From: Exiguobacterium sp. s122
GTDB taxonomy: Bacteria; Bacillota; Bacilli; Exiguobacteriales; Exiguobacteriaceae
Reading direction: 5' to 3'
Assembly: GCF_018618475.1 (NCBI RefSeq)
Contig: NZ_JACSMD010000002.1
Coordinates: forward strand, 124,001-188,000
DNA: 64,000 bases
Below are positions 1-8,172 of this stretch, piece by piece. Each line of letters starts with the position of its first letter. Position 1 is the stretch's first letter. Made by a program: the position numbers and the translations under genes. Below the pieces are notes generated by a model. The model was given only the letters and a program-made list of their open reading frames with translations, was not told where the DNA came from and did no database searches.

Positions 1-41
1 CATATGTGTGTCACACGTCAGTCACTTTTTGGAAACTTCAT

Positions 42-66
42 AAAAAAAGACGCCCAATTGGACGCC
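42..66 (-). terminator. Rho-independent terminator of the flavin-binding stress protein gene
   Basis: Read on the minus strand, a 7-bp stem with two G-U pairs and an AATT loop is followed by seven U. It lies just after the stop codon of the gene ending at 77. Confidence 0.6.
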
Positions 67-76
67 AAGTTAACCT

Positions 77-490
77 TTATAGCTGGACTTCTTGAGGCGG
101 TTGTCCTTTCTTGTTCATGACCCGCATCGATTCCGGTGTGACTTTCAAGATGACGAGTTTTGGATCATCTGGACCGTCGAACCAGCCTTCGAGCTTCTCG
201 TTCCATACTTTCTCTTTCATCGACTCATCGTCCGAGACGGTTGTCTCCCCTAAAATCTCCAAATACGTATCGCCGACTCCGTCGCCATCATAGCCGATTA
301 AAATATGTGTATATGGGTTGTTTTTCAATTCGTCCACTTTATCCGTGTCTTTCGAAGTCGCGGTATAGAGCGTCAACTCGTCGTGGAAAAACGTCATGTA
401 GCGGCTGTGCGGTTTCCCCTTATAAACGGTCGCCATCGTCCCAACGTTACTATGATTTAAAATTTCTTTTGCCGTTTGCATTGCATCCAT
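77..490 (-). CDS. Pyridoxamine 5'-phosphate oxidase family protein (general stress protein 26-like)
   Basis: The 137-residue product has the split-barrel flavin-binding pattern of the pyridoxamine phosphate oxidase superfamily: an N-terminal helix, then GTMATVYKGKPHSRYM, then a strand carrying LTLYTATSKDTDKVDELKNNP. Family members bind FMN, F420 or heme, and the Firmicutes general-stress-protein-26 group has no settled substrate. The start at 490 is chosen because AAGGAGGG lies 8 bases upstream; a longer frame reaching 553 has no ribosome site and would run towards the cold-shock terminator. There is no signal peptide, so it is cytosolic. It appears monocistronic, with its own terminator at 42-66. 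Confidence 0.8.
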   Translation of the reverse strand: MDAMQTAKEILNHSNVGTMATVYKGKPHSRYMTFFHDELTLYTATSKDTDKVDELKNNPYTHILIGYDGDGVGDTYLEILGETTVSDDESMKEKVWNEKLEGWFDGPDDPKLVILKVTPESMRVMNKKGQPPQEVQL

Positions 491-551
491 CTCGAATACC
501 CTCCTTGTAATTGTCACTCGTATACTCTTCCCCGGGTACACGCGATTAAAC

Positions 552-584
552 ACAAAAAAACCTGTCCGCAGATGCGGACAGGTT
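552..584 (-). terminator. Terminator of the cold-shock gene
   Basis: A 12-bp perfect stem (AACCTGTCCGCA and its complement) with a 2-base loop is followed on the minus strand by a U run, directly downstream of the csp stop codon. Confidence 0.9.
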
Positions 585-610
585 ATAAAATTCCTTAGGA
601 TTAAGGAAGA

Positions 611-811
611 TTAGATTTTTTCAACGTTAGAAGCTTGTGGGCCACGAGCTCCGTCAGTGATTTCGAAAGTTACTGCTTGGCCTTCTTCAAGTGTCTTGAA
701 GCCGTCGCCTTGGATTGCTGAGAAGTGTACGAATACGTCGTCTCCGCCTTCCATTTCGATGAAGCCGTAACCTTTTTCTGAGTTAAACCATTTTACTTTA
801 CCTGTGTTCAT
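611..811 (-). CDS. csp: Cold-shock protein (CspA/CspB family RNA chaperone)
   Basis: The 66-residue product is a full-length single cold-shock domain. It carries RNP1 as KGYGFIEM and RNP2 as VFVHFSAI, plus the WFN motif near residue 9, and such proteins bind single-stranded RNA and DNA and melt structure. AGGAGGG sits 6 bases before the ATG. A promoter is visible about 160 bases upstream (972-1000), giving a leader of roughly 150 nt, typical for csp genes. The leader holds a strong hairpin followed by eight U (873-933), described separately. Which paralogue of the genome this is cannot be decided here. Confidence 0.97.
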   Translation of the reverse strand: MNTGKVKWFNSEKGYGFIEMEGGDDVFVHFSAIQGDGFKTLEEGQAVTFEITDGARGPQASNVEKI

Positions 812-830
812 AATGAACCCTCCTGAAATA

Positions 831-843
831 AACGCTGAGCGTT
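831..843. promoter_or_regulatory. Perfect 6-1-6 palindrome in the csp leader
   Basis: AACGCTGAGCGTT is a perfect inverted repeat about 10 bases upstream of the csp ribosome site. As RNA its one-base loop is too tight for a full hairpin, so it may be a DNA operator or chance. Confidence 0.35.
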
Positions 844-872
844 ATAGTAGTGCCTTACTAGAAAAAACTGAC

Positions 873-933
873 CAAAAAAAAGCACAAACCTTTGGGATTA
901 TCTTAAAACGAAAAATAATCCAAAGCGTTTGTG
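873..933 (-). promoter_or_regulatory. Terminator-like hairpin in the csp 5' leader
   Basis: Arms at 915-933 and 883-901 pair over about 19 bp with two single-base bulges. They enclose a 13-base U-rich loop and are followed on the minus strand by eight consecutive U at 873-880. This has the form of an intrinsic terminator placed inside the leader, between the predicted start near 965 and the csp start codon at 811. No minus-strand gene lies just upstream that it could terminate, so an attenuator or temperature-responsive leader is the likely reading. Confidence 0.65.
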
Positions 934-971
934 AATTATGTTTCCAGCTATTCTTAATTAAGCACATATGT

Positions 972-1000
972 AATATACCACGGACAAATGCTTCTGTCTA
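972..1000 (-). promoter_or_regulatory. Predicted sigma-A promoter of csp
   Basis: The -35 box TAGACA (995-1000) and the -10 box TATATT (972-977) are separated by 17 bases, each one mismatch from consensus. The transcript would start near 965, leaving a leader of about 150 nt. Confidence 0.65.
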
Positions 1001-1078
1001 CTAAATACTTCGGTTTGCTAAAAACACTTCGAATTCGGGTACAGTCAGAGGGAAACCACGACTAGGAGGAGACAGACC

Positions 1079-2674
1079 ATGAAAGCCATCAACCGATCGA
1101 ATCCTCACGCTACGATTCGCGCCTGCTCTGCTTACACAGAAGAACATTTGTGGGCGGAGACGCTTGCTTGGCACGAAGCGACTCGTCGTGAGCGTTACCC
1201 GCATCAACATCATATGGAACCGTCACGTCTTCCGTTGACTGAACGGATCGCGCCGGTGACGACTGCCCTCCCTCTCGAAGTGACAGACGACATGGTGCGA
1301 CCCGTTTGGATGAGACGGCTTGACGCAGAATACTTGAACTTGACGCAAGCGACGACAAAGCAAGTCGATGTGACCGAGTACGGGGCCGTCGGGGACGGCA
1401 TGACGGACTGCACCCTCGCTTTTCGTCTCGCCCTCCGTTCGAACCGGCGCGTGCACGTGCCAGCCGGGACATTCATCGTCCGCGGGATTCGAATCCCGTC
1501 GAACTGCGTGCTCGTCGGGGCCGGGCAAAGTCAGACGGTGATCAAGCTCGCCGACAAGGCGCCGAAACATCGACGCCTGCTCCGAAATACGACGCCGTTT
1601 CGCGGCAATCACCATATTGAGGTCGCCCATCTCACACTCGATTGGAATGTCGATCGTCTCGGAGACGTCGAACGGACAGCGAGTGGCGATACGGCATCGA
1701 GTGCGTTAACGTTCGCCCACGTCACGTTCGGCTGGGTTCATCACGTGACGGCGAAAAATGCCGGATTGCATGCGTTTGATATCACGGCCCCCCACTATCA
1801 TTATCTCGGGGACGGCTTACGAGCGGCGAACGGGAGCCGGTACGTCTGGCTCGACCGATGCGAGGCGACCCGTTACGGGGACGATGGCATCACGACCCAT
1901 CATAGCGACGCCATCTATATCACGAACTGTTATTGTCATCATCCACACGGTCGCACCCATACGGCCGGTTTTTCGAACTCGAACGGGATCGAAGTGGACG
2001 ACGGTTCACGCCACGTCGTTCTCGTCAACAATTTGACCGAAGGATGTTTCGGTGGGATCGAAGTGAAGGCGCACGCCACGTCCTCGGCCGCTCATGACGT
2101 CCATATTTTCGGGCACGTCTCTTACCACGATAATCGGTCCTATAATTTTCGCCATATCGGCCATCACTTGGCGGACGATCCGGATTCGAAGACGGCGCGG
2201 TTCCTTTCTGGGACGAACCTCGTCTCAATCGAACCGGTCCGGTCCGCTCTATATGAAAAGTCCTCCTCGCGCAGCCTCGTCATCTCTGCGTATCAGGATG
2301 TGTTCATCAACGGGTTCACCGCAATTGGGGACACGACTTATGACTACGAGGACCAACCGGCGCTCGCCATTCAATATAAATCGCGCAACGTGCGTTTGAA
2401 GCACATCACGGTGCGTGGCTTCACGTCGGCCCGTGCCGATATCGAACTGTTCGGTGGGGCGAATCATACGGACCGCGTCTCGATTGAAGACGTCTCTTGC
2501 CATCACTCGGCCCCAATCGCCATCAAAATCGGCAGAAAGCTCTCGCCGGTGACACTTCGCCGAATCGAGGGCGAACAAAAAGGAGGAAATGCGCTCATCT
2601 CCTCCCAAAGTCCGCTCGATGCCCATGACTTGTTCGCTTATGGATTTTCCGAGCGGGTGCGGAGCGACGCTTGA
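1079..2674 (+). CDS. Pectate-lyase-3-type right-handed beta-helix protein
   Basis: The 531-residue product carries the entry motif of the glycoside hydrolase 28/pectate lyase 3 superfamily near residues 97-130: VTEYGAVGDGMTDCTLAF, then VHVPAGTFIVRGI. Repeated beta-strand turns rich in N and H follow, such as ITNCYCHHPHG and VVLVNNLTEGCFGGIEVK. These proteins cleave or bind polyuronides or other polysaccharides, but the substrate here cannot be named. There is no signal peptide, which is odd for a polysaccharide-active protein. AGGAGG lies 10 bases before the ATG. Its 3' end overlaps the convergent flavodoxin gene by 37 bases. Confidence 0.75.
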   Translation: MKAINRSNPHATIRACSAYTEEHLWAETLAWHEATRRERYPHQHHMEPSRLPLTERIAPVTTALPLEVTDDMVRPVWMRRLDAEYLNLTQATTKQVDVTEYGAVGDGMTDCTLAFRLALRSNRRVHVPAGTFIVRGIRIPSNCVLVGAGQSQTVIKLADKAPKHRRLLRNTTPFRGNHHIEVAHLTLDWNVDRLGDVERTASGDTASSALTFAHVTFGWVHHVTAKNAGLHAFDITAPHYHYLGDGLRAANGSRYVWLDRCEATRYGDDGITTHHSDAIYITNCYCHHPHGRTHTAGFSNSNGIEVDDGSRHVVLVNNLTEGCFGGIEVKAHATSSAAHDVHIFGHVSYHDNRSYNFRHIGHHLADDPDSKTARFLSGTNLVSIEPVRSALYEKSSSRSLVISAYQDVFINGFTAIGDTTYDYEDQPALAIQYKSRNVRLKHITVRGFTSARADIELFGGANHTDRVSIEDVSCHHSAPIAIKIGRKLSPVTLRRIEGEQKGGNALISSQSPLDAHDLFAYGFSERVRSDA

Positions 2675-3144
2675 GCCGATTCGACGAGTTCGTCGAGCAT
2701 CGCTTCATCTAAATTGAGCGAACTTACCGTCTGCTTCGCCATCATCCGGACGATCGCCTTGTCGAGGAAGCCCATCCGCTCAAAATCGTATCCGTTCCCG
2801 ACGACTTCGACAAAGTACGCATGCGCCCGTAACGGTTCCCGGTAAGCCGTCTCAAGCTCCCGTTCGCGTTCTGCAGCGGTCGGGGTGCCGGCGCACAAAT
2901 AGAGTCCGAGCGGTCGTTTCAACAATTCCGACTCGTTAGAGTGAAGCCATGCGGTCATCTCGTCTTGGATCTTTCCCATCCGGATTGAACTGCCCACGAT
3001 GACGTGGTCCACGGTCGACCAGTCCACCTCGGCCTGTTCGACCACGTCTTGCACATGAACGTCCCCCGGCAATCGGTCTATTAAGAGATGTGCGACTTTT
3101 TCGCTCGTCCCGTACCGGCTTGCGTAGGCGATTAACGTCTTCAT
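2638..3144 (-). CDS. Flavodoxin domain protein (HemG/protoporphyrinogen-oxidase-like)
   Basis: The 168-residue product begins MKTLIAYASRYGTSEKVA, the FMN phosphate-binding loop of flavodoxins. The second loop, VIVGSSIRMGKIQDEM, resembles the menaquinone-dependent protoporphyrinogen IX dehydrogenase group. The region LYLCAGTPTAAERERELE matches the third flavin-contacting segment. Known members either carry electrons or oxidise protoporphyrinogen, and the sequence does not settle which. It is cytosolic and stands alone, running convergent with the beta-helix gene. The ATG is preceded by GGGGGAAAC. Confidence 0.75.
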   Translation of the reverse strand: MKTLIAYASRYGTSEKVAHLLIDRLPGDVHVQDVVEQAEVDWSTVDHVIVGSSIRMGKIQDEMTAWLHSNESELLKRPLGLYLCAGTPTAAERERELETAYREPLRAHAYFVEVVGNGYDFERMGFLDKAIVRMMAKQTVSSLNLDEAMLDELVESAQASLRTRSENP

Positions 3145-3208
3145 CTTGTTTCCCCCTTTCGGTCATACTATCCTATTCCCGAAACAACATGCGATACGTC
3201 TCGGTCCT

Positions 3209-3238
3209 AAAAAAACTCGCCCACAGGCGAGTTTTTTG
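3209..3238 (-). terminator. Terminator of the oligo-1,6-glucosidase gene
   Basis: An AACTCGCC/GGCGAGTT stem with a short loop is flanked by A and T runs, so it could work in both directions. Confidence 0.85.
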
Positions 3239-3239
3239 G

Positions 3240-4889
3240 TCACACTTTATACACTTGTGCCTCATACGGGCGAAGCGTGAACGACGATTCAGGCTCCATG
3301 TTCCCGATGACACGTTCCTTCACCTCAAACGAGAACTCTCGCACTTGTTCTTCATCCGAGAAGTTACAGATGACGAGCCACGTCTCGCCTTCGAACGTCC
3401 GCGTGAACGCGTACACCGCCTCATCTTCTGGAAGAAGCAATTCATATTTTCCGTAGACGACGAGCGGATTCTGTTTCCGGAGCTGAATCAACTGGCGATA
3501 GTAATGGAAGAGCGAGTCCGGGTCTTTTCGGGCTGCTTCCGCATTAATGTCGACATAGTTTGGGTTGACGTTGATCCAAGGTGTACCCGTCGTGAATCCA
3601 GCCTCTGCGTCAGCCGACCATTGGACCGGCGTCCGGGAGTTGTCACGTCCACGTTCATGGATGCCTCGGAAAATCTCTTCATGCGTGAGCAATCCGTTCG
3701 ACGTGTAATCACGATAGGCGTTGAGTGTCTCGATGTCACGATACTGATCAATCGCATCGAATGCGACGTTCGTCATTCCAAACTCTTCCCCTTGATAGAT
3801 ATATGGCGTCCCTTTCAACATGTGTAAAAGCGTCGCGAGCATTTTCCCTGAACGTACGCGATATTCTGCTGAATCGTTCCCGAAACGTGAGATGGCACGC
3901 GGCTGGTCATGGTTGCTCCAATAAAGGCTGTTCCAGCCCTCTTCTTCGAGCCCTTCTTGCCAACGGGAGAAAATTTTCTTCAAATCAGTCAACTTCCAAT
4001 CGGTCGGATTCCACTTCCCAAAGCTTCCATTGCCGACGTCGACGTGCTCGAAATGGAATACCATGTTCAACTCGTTCCGATCTTCAGCGGTATACAGTTT
4101 CGCTTCCTCGACGCTCACGCCCGGCATCTCACCGACTGTGATTGTGTCGTACTTCGAGAGTACTTCCTTGTTCATCTCCTGCATGAATTCGTGAATGCGT
4201 GGCCCGTTAAAGAAGAACGGCGTCCCATCCCCATAACCGGTGCCTTGCGTTTCACCGTTCGGGAAGCTTGGATCTTTTGAAATCATATTGATGACGTCCA
4301 TCCGGAACCCATCGACTCCTTTATCGAGCCAGTACGTCATCAAATCGTACACTTCACGGCGTAGCGTCTCCGACTCCCAGTTAAGGTCCGGCTGCTTCTT
4401 GCTGAATAGATGCAAGTAGTATTCATCCGTCGTCTCGTCATACTTCCACGCACTGCCGCCAAAGAACGCGCCCCAATTCGTCGGAGGCTGTCCGTCCTTG
4501 CCTTTCTTCCAAATATAATAGTCCCGATACGGATTGTCTTTTGACGAGCGCGACTCCATGAACCAATGATGTTCGTCTGACGAGTGGTTGACGACGAGGT
4601 CCATCATGATTTTGATGCCGTGACGATGCGCTTCCTCTAACATCGCATCGAAGTCTGCCATCGTGCCGAACTCGTCCATGATGGCGCGATAGTCGCGAAT
4701 GTCATATCCGTTGTCGTCGTTCGGCGAATCGTATACCGGCGAGAGCCAGATGACGTCGATGCCGAGCTCTGCTAAATAAGACATCTTCTCGGTGATGCCC
4801 GGGATGTCCCCGATCCCGTCCCCGTTCGAATCGTTAAAGCTGCGCGGATAAATTTGATAGACGACCGCTTCTTTCCACCATTGTTTCAT
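3240..4889 (-). CDS. malL: Oligo-1,6-glucosidase / alpha-glucosidase (GH13 subfamily 31)
   Basis: The 549-residue intracellular GH13 enzyme is the usual length for the oligo-1,6-glucosidase group. Conserved regions in order are DLVVNHSSDEH, QPDLNW, GFRMDVIN (nucleophile Asp), TVGEMPGV (acid Glu) and WSNHDQPR. Valine after the nucleophile Asp is the residue found in enzymes that prefer alpha-1,6 bonds, so isomaltose, isomaltulose or panose cleavage is expected; this is inference from family knowledge. The start at 4889 is preferred because AGGAGG lies 6 bases upstream, while the ATG two codons earlier touches it. The divergent AraC regulator at 5003 probably controls it. Confidence 0.9.
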   Translation of the reverse strand: MKQWWKEAVVYQIYPRSFNDSNGDGIGDIPGITEKMSYLAELGIDVIWLSPVYDSPNDDNGYDIRDYRAIMDEFGTMADFDAMLEEAHRHGIKIMMDLVVNHSSDEHHWFMESRSSKDNPYRDYYIWKKGKDGQPPTNWGAFFGGSAWKYDETTDEYYLHLFSKKQPDLNWESETLRREVYDLMTYWLDKGVDGFRMDVINMISKDPSFPNGETQGTGYGDGTPFFFNGPRIHEFMQEMNKEVLSKYDTITVGEMPGVSVEEAKLYTAEDRNELNMVFHFEHVDVGNGSFGKWNPTDWKLTDLKKIFSRWQEGLEEEGWNSLYWSNHDQPRAISRFGNDSAEYRVRSGKMLATLLHMLKGTPYIYQGEEFGMTNVAFDAIDQYRDIETLNAYRDYTSNGLLTHEEIFRGIHERGRDNSRTPVQWSADAEAGFTTGTPWINVNPNYVDINAEAARKDPDSLFHYYRQLIQLRKQNPLVVYGKYELLLPEDEAVYAFTRTFEGETWLVICNFSDEEQVREFSFEVKERVIGNMEPESSFTLRPYEAQVYKV

Positions 4890-5002
4890 GTTCATCCTCC
4901 TCATACGTTCTGTCGCCCTCATCGTACCGTCTCTTCGAACACATGGCTATCCATGATATGATTGAAATATGAACGATTTTGCTATTAAGAAAGGAAGATT
5001 CG

Positions 5003-5782
5003 ATGGAAATCGGCTTTTGTGGCTATTCTTATCATACAACGACCTATACTTTTCCTTTCCCGAATCGACTTGAGACGTATTTGATTCGCTTGCAGACGGA
5101 AGGAACGGCCCGTGTCGTCATCAACGGAACAACGCATATGGCTCATCCGGGTGACTTGTTGCTCGTCAGACCGGGCGAGGATTACGAGCTGCACGTGGAC
5201 ACACCCGCGAGCGGCGACTATCACTTGTTTTGTTTAGGTGCCTCGCTCGATGTCTGGTGGGACGAAGCGCCCCGTCAGACGATGACGCCCATTCCGATTG
5301 ATGCCCGCATGCTGTCGCTCTGGCAACACATCACGGAAGAAGCGCGGCGTCCTGCAATCGATCAAGACGAGCGAATTATCGAGACGCTCGTCCAAGCGCT
5401 GCTCTTCATGATTGACCGGGCGATGCATGAGAATCGGATGAATACGCGGCCCCCTGTCGTCTCCCAGATGATGCGCTATATCGAAAGTCACGCGACGGAC
5501 GACTTTAAAGTCGCGGACGTCGCCGACGCGGTCGGACTCAGCGTCTCACGCACGGTCCATCTCTTTAAAGAAGGAACCGGGCTGACCATTATCGCATATG
5601 CTCAGTCGATTCGCCTTCAACTCGCGGAAGAACAGATGCGTTATACGCAGCACTCTCTTGAACAGATTGCCGAACAGTCCGGATTTCATTCGTATCCGTA
5701 TTTCCATCGGATTTTTAAACGGAAATATGGCGTCGCACCGGGCGTTTATCGCACACTTCAACAAAAAAACGAAAAAAAATAA
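5003..5782 (+). CDS. AraC family transcriptional regulator
   Basis: The 259-residue regulator has an N-terminal cupin-like sensor (GTARVVINGTTHMAHPGDLLLVRPGEDYEL) and a C-terminal pair of helix-turn-helix motifs (VADVADAVGLSVSRTVHLFK and LEQIAEQSGFHSYPYFHRIF). That layout is typical of sugar-responsive AraC regulators. It is transcribed away from the oligo-1,6-glucosidase gene with 113 bases between starts, so it likely activates that gene in response to an oligosaccharide. The start at 5003 follows AAAGGAAG at a good distance; a longer frame from 4979 lacks a ribosome site. Confidence 0.88.
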   Translation: MEIGFCGYSYHTTTYTFPFPNRLETYLIRLQTEGTARVVINGTTHMAHPGDLLLVRPGEDYELHVDTPASGDYHLFCLGASLDVWWDEAPRQTMTPIPIDARMLSLWQHITEEARRPAIDQDERIIETLVQALLFMIDRAMHENRMNTRPPVVSQMMRYIESHATDDFKVADVADAVGLSVSRTVHLFKEGTGLTIIAYAQSIRLQLAEEQMRYTQHSLEQIAEQSGFHSYPYFHRIFKRKYGVAPGVYRTLQQKNEKK

Positions 5783-5865
5783 AAAAAGAGTGATCCATTT
5801 TTTGAACCGCTCCGTTAGATGGGTGTAAACAACGACAACACTCACAAAACAAAGGAGCGATTCAC

Positions 5866-7206
5866 ATGAAGAAGAAAACAATGAACAAGATTGTAGCACC
5901 AGCATTAGCGTTAGGCTTACTCGTCCCACTCAACGCCCAGGCGGCAGATCACGCACCGACAGCGAGCACGCCGGCTGGCGACCTTCGTGCGACACTCGAC
6001 CAGTTGCTATCTGAGCACTACGTCTTAGCGGTCACATCGATGATGAAAGCGTACGACGGAGCAGCAGACGCTGAAGTAGCGATGAAAGCGCTCGACCAAA
6101 ACGCAGTCGATATGACACCAGCCATCGCATCGATTTACGGTGACGAGGGCGCGGCCCAGTTCGAAGAAATCTTCCGCGGCCATAACGACTACTCGGCAGA
6201 CTTCGTTGAAGCAGCCAAGTCTGAGGACCAAGAACTTCGCGCTGAAGCAGAAGCAGAAGTGGATGAGTTCGTCGAAGAGTTCTCGACATTCCTTGACGCC
6301 GCGACAGAAGGAAATCTTCCAAAAGATGCAGCTGCTGACGTGATCGAGCTTCACGAAGACCAAGTTCTTTCTGTCTTTGACAGCTACGTCGCCGGTGATT
6401 ATGAATCGGCCTACATGACATACCGTGAAGGGTACAAGCTCATGTTCGACATCAGTAAGGCCCTCTCAGGTGCGATCGTCACACAAATGCCTGACAAGTT
6501 TGACACACCAGCCGACACACCGGCCGTCGAGCTCCGTTCAACGTTGAATAGCCTTGCTGGTGAACACTTCGCCCTCGCCGCAATCGGCATGCAAAAAGGC
6601 TACGATCAAGCGGAAGACTTCGACTACGTGAGCTGGGCGGAAGACCAGAACACACTCGACTTCAAAGCAGCCATCGCTTCTGTATACGGTGACGAAGGCG
6701 CGGCCCAGTTTGAGAAAGTATGGAACGGTAACCACATCACAGCTCAAGGTGACATCGTCGCTGCCACACTCGAAGGTGACGAAGCGAAAATCGAAGAAGC
6801 TCGTATGAAGCTTGACCAGTTCGCTGTCGACTTCAGCACGTTCCTCGATGCAGCGACAGAAGGCAACTTGCCACAGGCAGCTGGTCAAGAAGCCGTCATG
6901 AAACATGAAGCGCTCGTGCTTCAAACGTTCGATCAATATGTAGCCGGTGATGCAGATGCGGCTTGGATGTCATTCCGTGAAGGTTATGCGTTCATGTTCG
7001 GCCTTGGTGAAACGCTCGGTAACGCCATCGTCACGCAAATGCCTGACAAGTTTGCTGAAACAACGATGCCTGAAGAAATGCCTGAAACAGGTCTCGGTGG
7101 TGCACAAGCCCAGTCGATGAACACGCTCTACGCTGGACTTGCTGTCCTTGGCGGAATCTTACTCGCCTTTGTCACACTTCGCAACCGTAAACAATCTGTT
7201 CAATAA
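5866..7206 (+). CDS. Cell-wall-anchored protein with two long alpha-helical repeats and an MPETG sorting signal
   Basis: The 446-residue protein has a signal peptide (KK-rich start, hydrophobic core, NAQAA cleavage region). Two homologous repeats of about 175 residues follow, from about 40 and about 223. The tail is MPETG at 405-409, a hydrophobic segment and a basic end (RNRK), the layout of a sortase substrate with M for the usual L. Each repeat carries three similarly placed histidines (EHYVLA/EHFALA, GHND/NHIT, LHEDQV/KHEALV) and ends IVTQMPDKF. I do not recognise the repeat; a metal- or heme-binding helical bundle is one guess. The sortase gene begins 18 bases downstream, so it is the probable dedicated enzyme. 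Confidence 0.8.
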   Translation: MKKKTMNKIVAPALALGLLVPLNAQAADHAPTASTPAGDLRATLDQLLSEHYVLAVTSMMKAYDGAADAEVAMKALDQNAVDMTPAIASIYGDEGAAQFEEIFRGHNDYSADFVEAAKSEDQELRAEAEAEVDEFVEEFSTFLDAATEGNLPKDAAADVIELHEDQVLSVFDSYVAGDYESAYMTYREGYKLMFDISKALSGAIVTQMPDKFDTPADTPAVELRSTLNSLAGEHFALAAIGMQKGYDQAEDFDYVSWAEDQNTLDFKAAIASVYGDEGAAQFEKVWNGNHITAQGDIVAATLEGDEAKIEEARMKLDQFAVDFSTFLDAATEGNLPQAAGQEAVMKHEALVLQTFDQYVAGDADAAWMSFREGYAFMFGLGETLGNAIVTQMPDKFAETTMPEEMPETGLGGAQAQSMNTLYAGLAVLGGILLAFVTLRNRKQSVQ

Positions 7207-7224
7207 GAAATAAGGAGGGAGCCC

Positions 7225-8127
7225 ATGAACAAGCGCCATTTGTTTCTGGCGCTCTCTCTCTTTTGTTTTGGCTTCTGGACGTGGACGAGCGCCCAAGAAT
7301 CGTCGTCACCACCTGTAGAAGAAAAACAAATAGAGGAGAGTCCAGATTTATCGGCTGAATTCTCACTTCTACAGGAAGAGGTGAAGAAACTTCGGCTCGC
7401 AGTGGAAGAAGAAAGCGCCAAAGCCGTAACACCAGTCACCATCCAAATTCCTAAAATCAACGTCGACACCGCGATTGAACAAGTCGGTTTGCTCGAGAAC
7501 GGCCAGATGGGAGTCCCAGCTGACGAAGATCAAGTCGGCTGGTTCGAACCCGGCGTCAAGCCCGGAAGTGAAGGCAATGCCGTCATCGCCGGACATGTCG
7601 ACAGCAAGACGGGACCCGCCGTCTTTTACGAGCTCGACCAACTCGTTGCCGGTGATGAAATCGTCATCGTCGATGAGGCAGGGAACACGCTCCGGTTCGA
7701 GGTAACGAAGACCGAGCGCTATGAGACAGCAAATGCGCCCATCAAAGAAATCTTCGGCGCAACGGACAAACGGAACCTGAACTTGATCACGTGTTCCGGA
7801 ACGTTCGGCAGTGCCGGTTATGACGAGCGATTCGTCGTCTATACCGAACTCGTCGATGCGGAAATCCCTCTTGCCGATGACGTTGTACTCGATGTCCCGA
7901 CGAACGTTGAACTCCGTGGTACGTTCCTCACGTGGCACGCTGTGCGTAACGACGCGGTCATTGGATACCGGATTTACCAAGTGATTGATGGGGAGAACGT
8001 GCACATTGAGAGCGTTCCGTCCCACGCTCGTAAAAGTATTGAAGTACCGGACGAAGCGGCCACCTATTACGTAACGGCCATCGACCGGCTCGGCAACGAA
8101 TCAAGTCCTGCTGAGGCAACCGAATAA
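7225..8127 (+). CDS. Class F-like sortase with C-terminal fibronectin-III-like domain
   Basis: The 300-residue transpeptidase has an N-terminal signal or anchor and a short coiled stretch (residues 35-60). The sortase core runs from about 70 to 212 with catalytic His124 (IAGHVD), Cys190 (LITCSG) and Arg202 (DERF). The core opening IPKINVDTAIEQVG and the GVPADEDQVGW segment resemble class F enzymes of Firmicutes and Actinobacteria. Residues from about 222 to 300 form an extra domain ending YYVTAIDRLGNESSPAEA, the pattern of an Fn3 fold. Sortases normally end at the barrel, so this tail is unusual. It probably attaches the preceding MPETG protein to the wall. Confidence 0.85.
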   Translation: MNKRHLFLALSLFCFGFWTWTSAQESSSPPVEEKQIEESPDLSAEFSLLQEEVKKLRLAVEEESAKAVTPVTIQIPKINVDTAIEQVGLLENGQMGVPADEDQVGWFEPGVKPGSEGNAVIAGHVDSKTGPAVFYELDQLVAGDEIVIVDEAGNTLRFEVTKTERYETANAPIKEIFGATDKRNLNLITCSGTFGSAGYDERFVVYTELVDAEIPLADDVVLDVPTNVELRGTFLTWHAVRNDAVIGYRIYQVIDGENVHIESVPSHARKSIEVPDEAATYYVTAIDRLGNESSPAEATE

Positions 8128-8130
8128 TTA

Positions 8131-8170
8131 AAAAAGCTCCCGCAGGACGGTCGTCCTACGGGAGCTTTTC
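8131..8170. terminator. Bidirectional terminator between the sortase and iron ABC genes
   Basis: A long stem (AAAAGCTCCCG, one mismatch, AGGAC and complements) is flanked by A and T runs. It serves the plus-strand sortase gene and the minus-strand iron transporter. Confidence 0.9.
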
Positions 8171-8172
8171 TT

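Noticed and set aside
1-25. FNR-like GTGTG-T-CACAC sequence at the window edge
   Set aside because: The arms are separated by one base and not by six, and there is no -10 at the expected distance.
1110-1630. Long antisense frames inside the beta-helix gene
   Set aside because: They overlap a gene with clear family motifs, lack ribosome sites and read as arginine/serine-rich shadow translations.
1079-2674. Beta-helix gene as a phage tail spike marking a prophage
   Set aside because: No other phage genes, attachment sites or integrase in the window.
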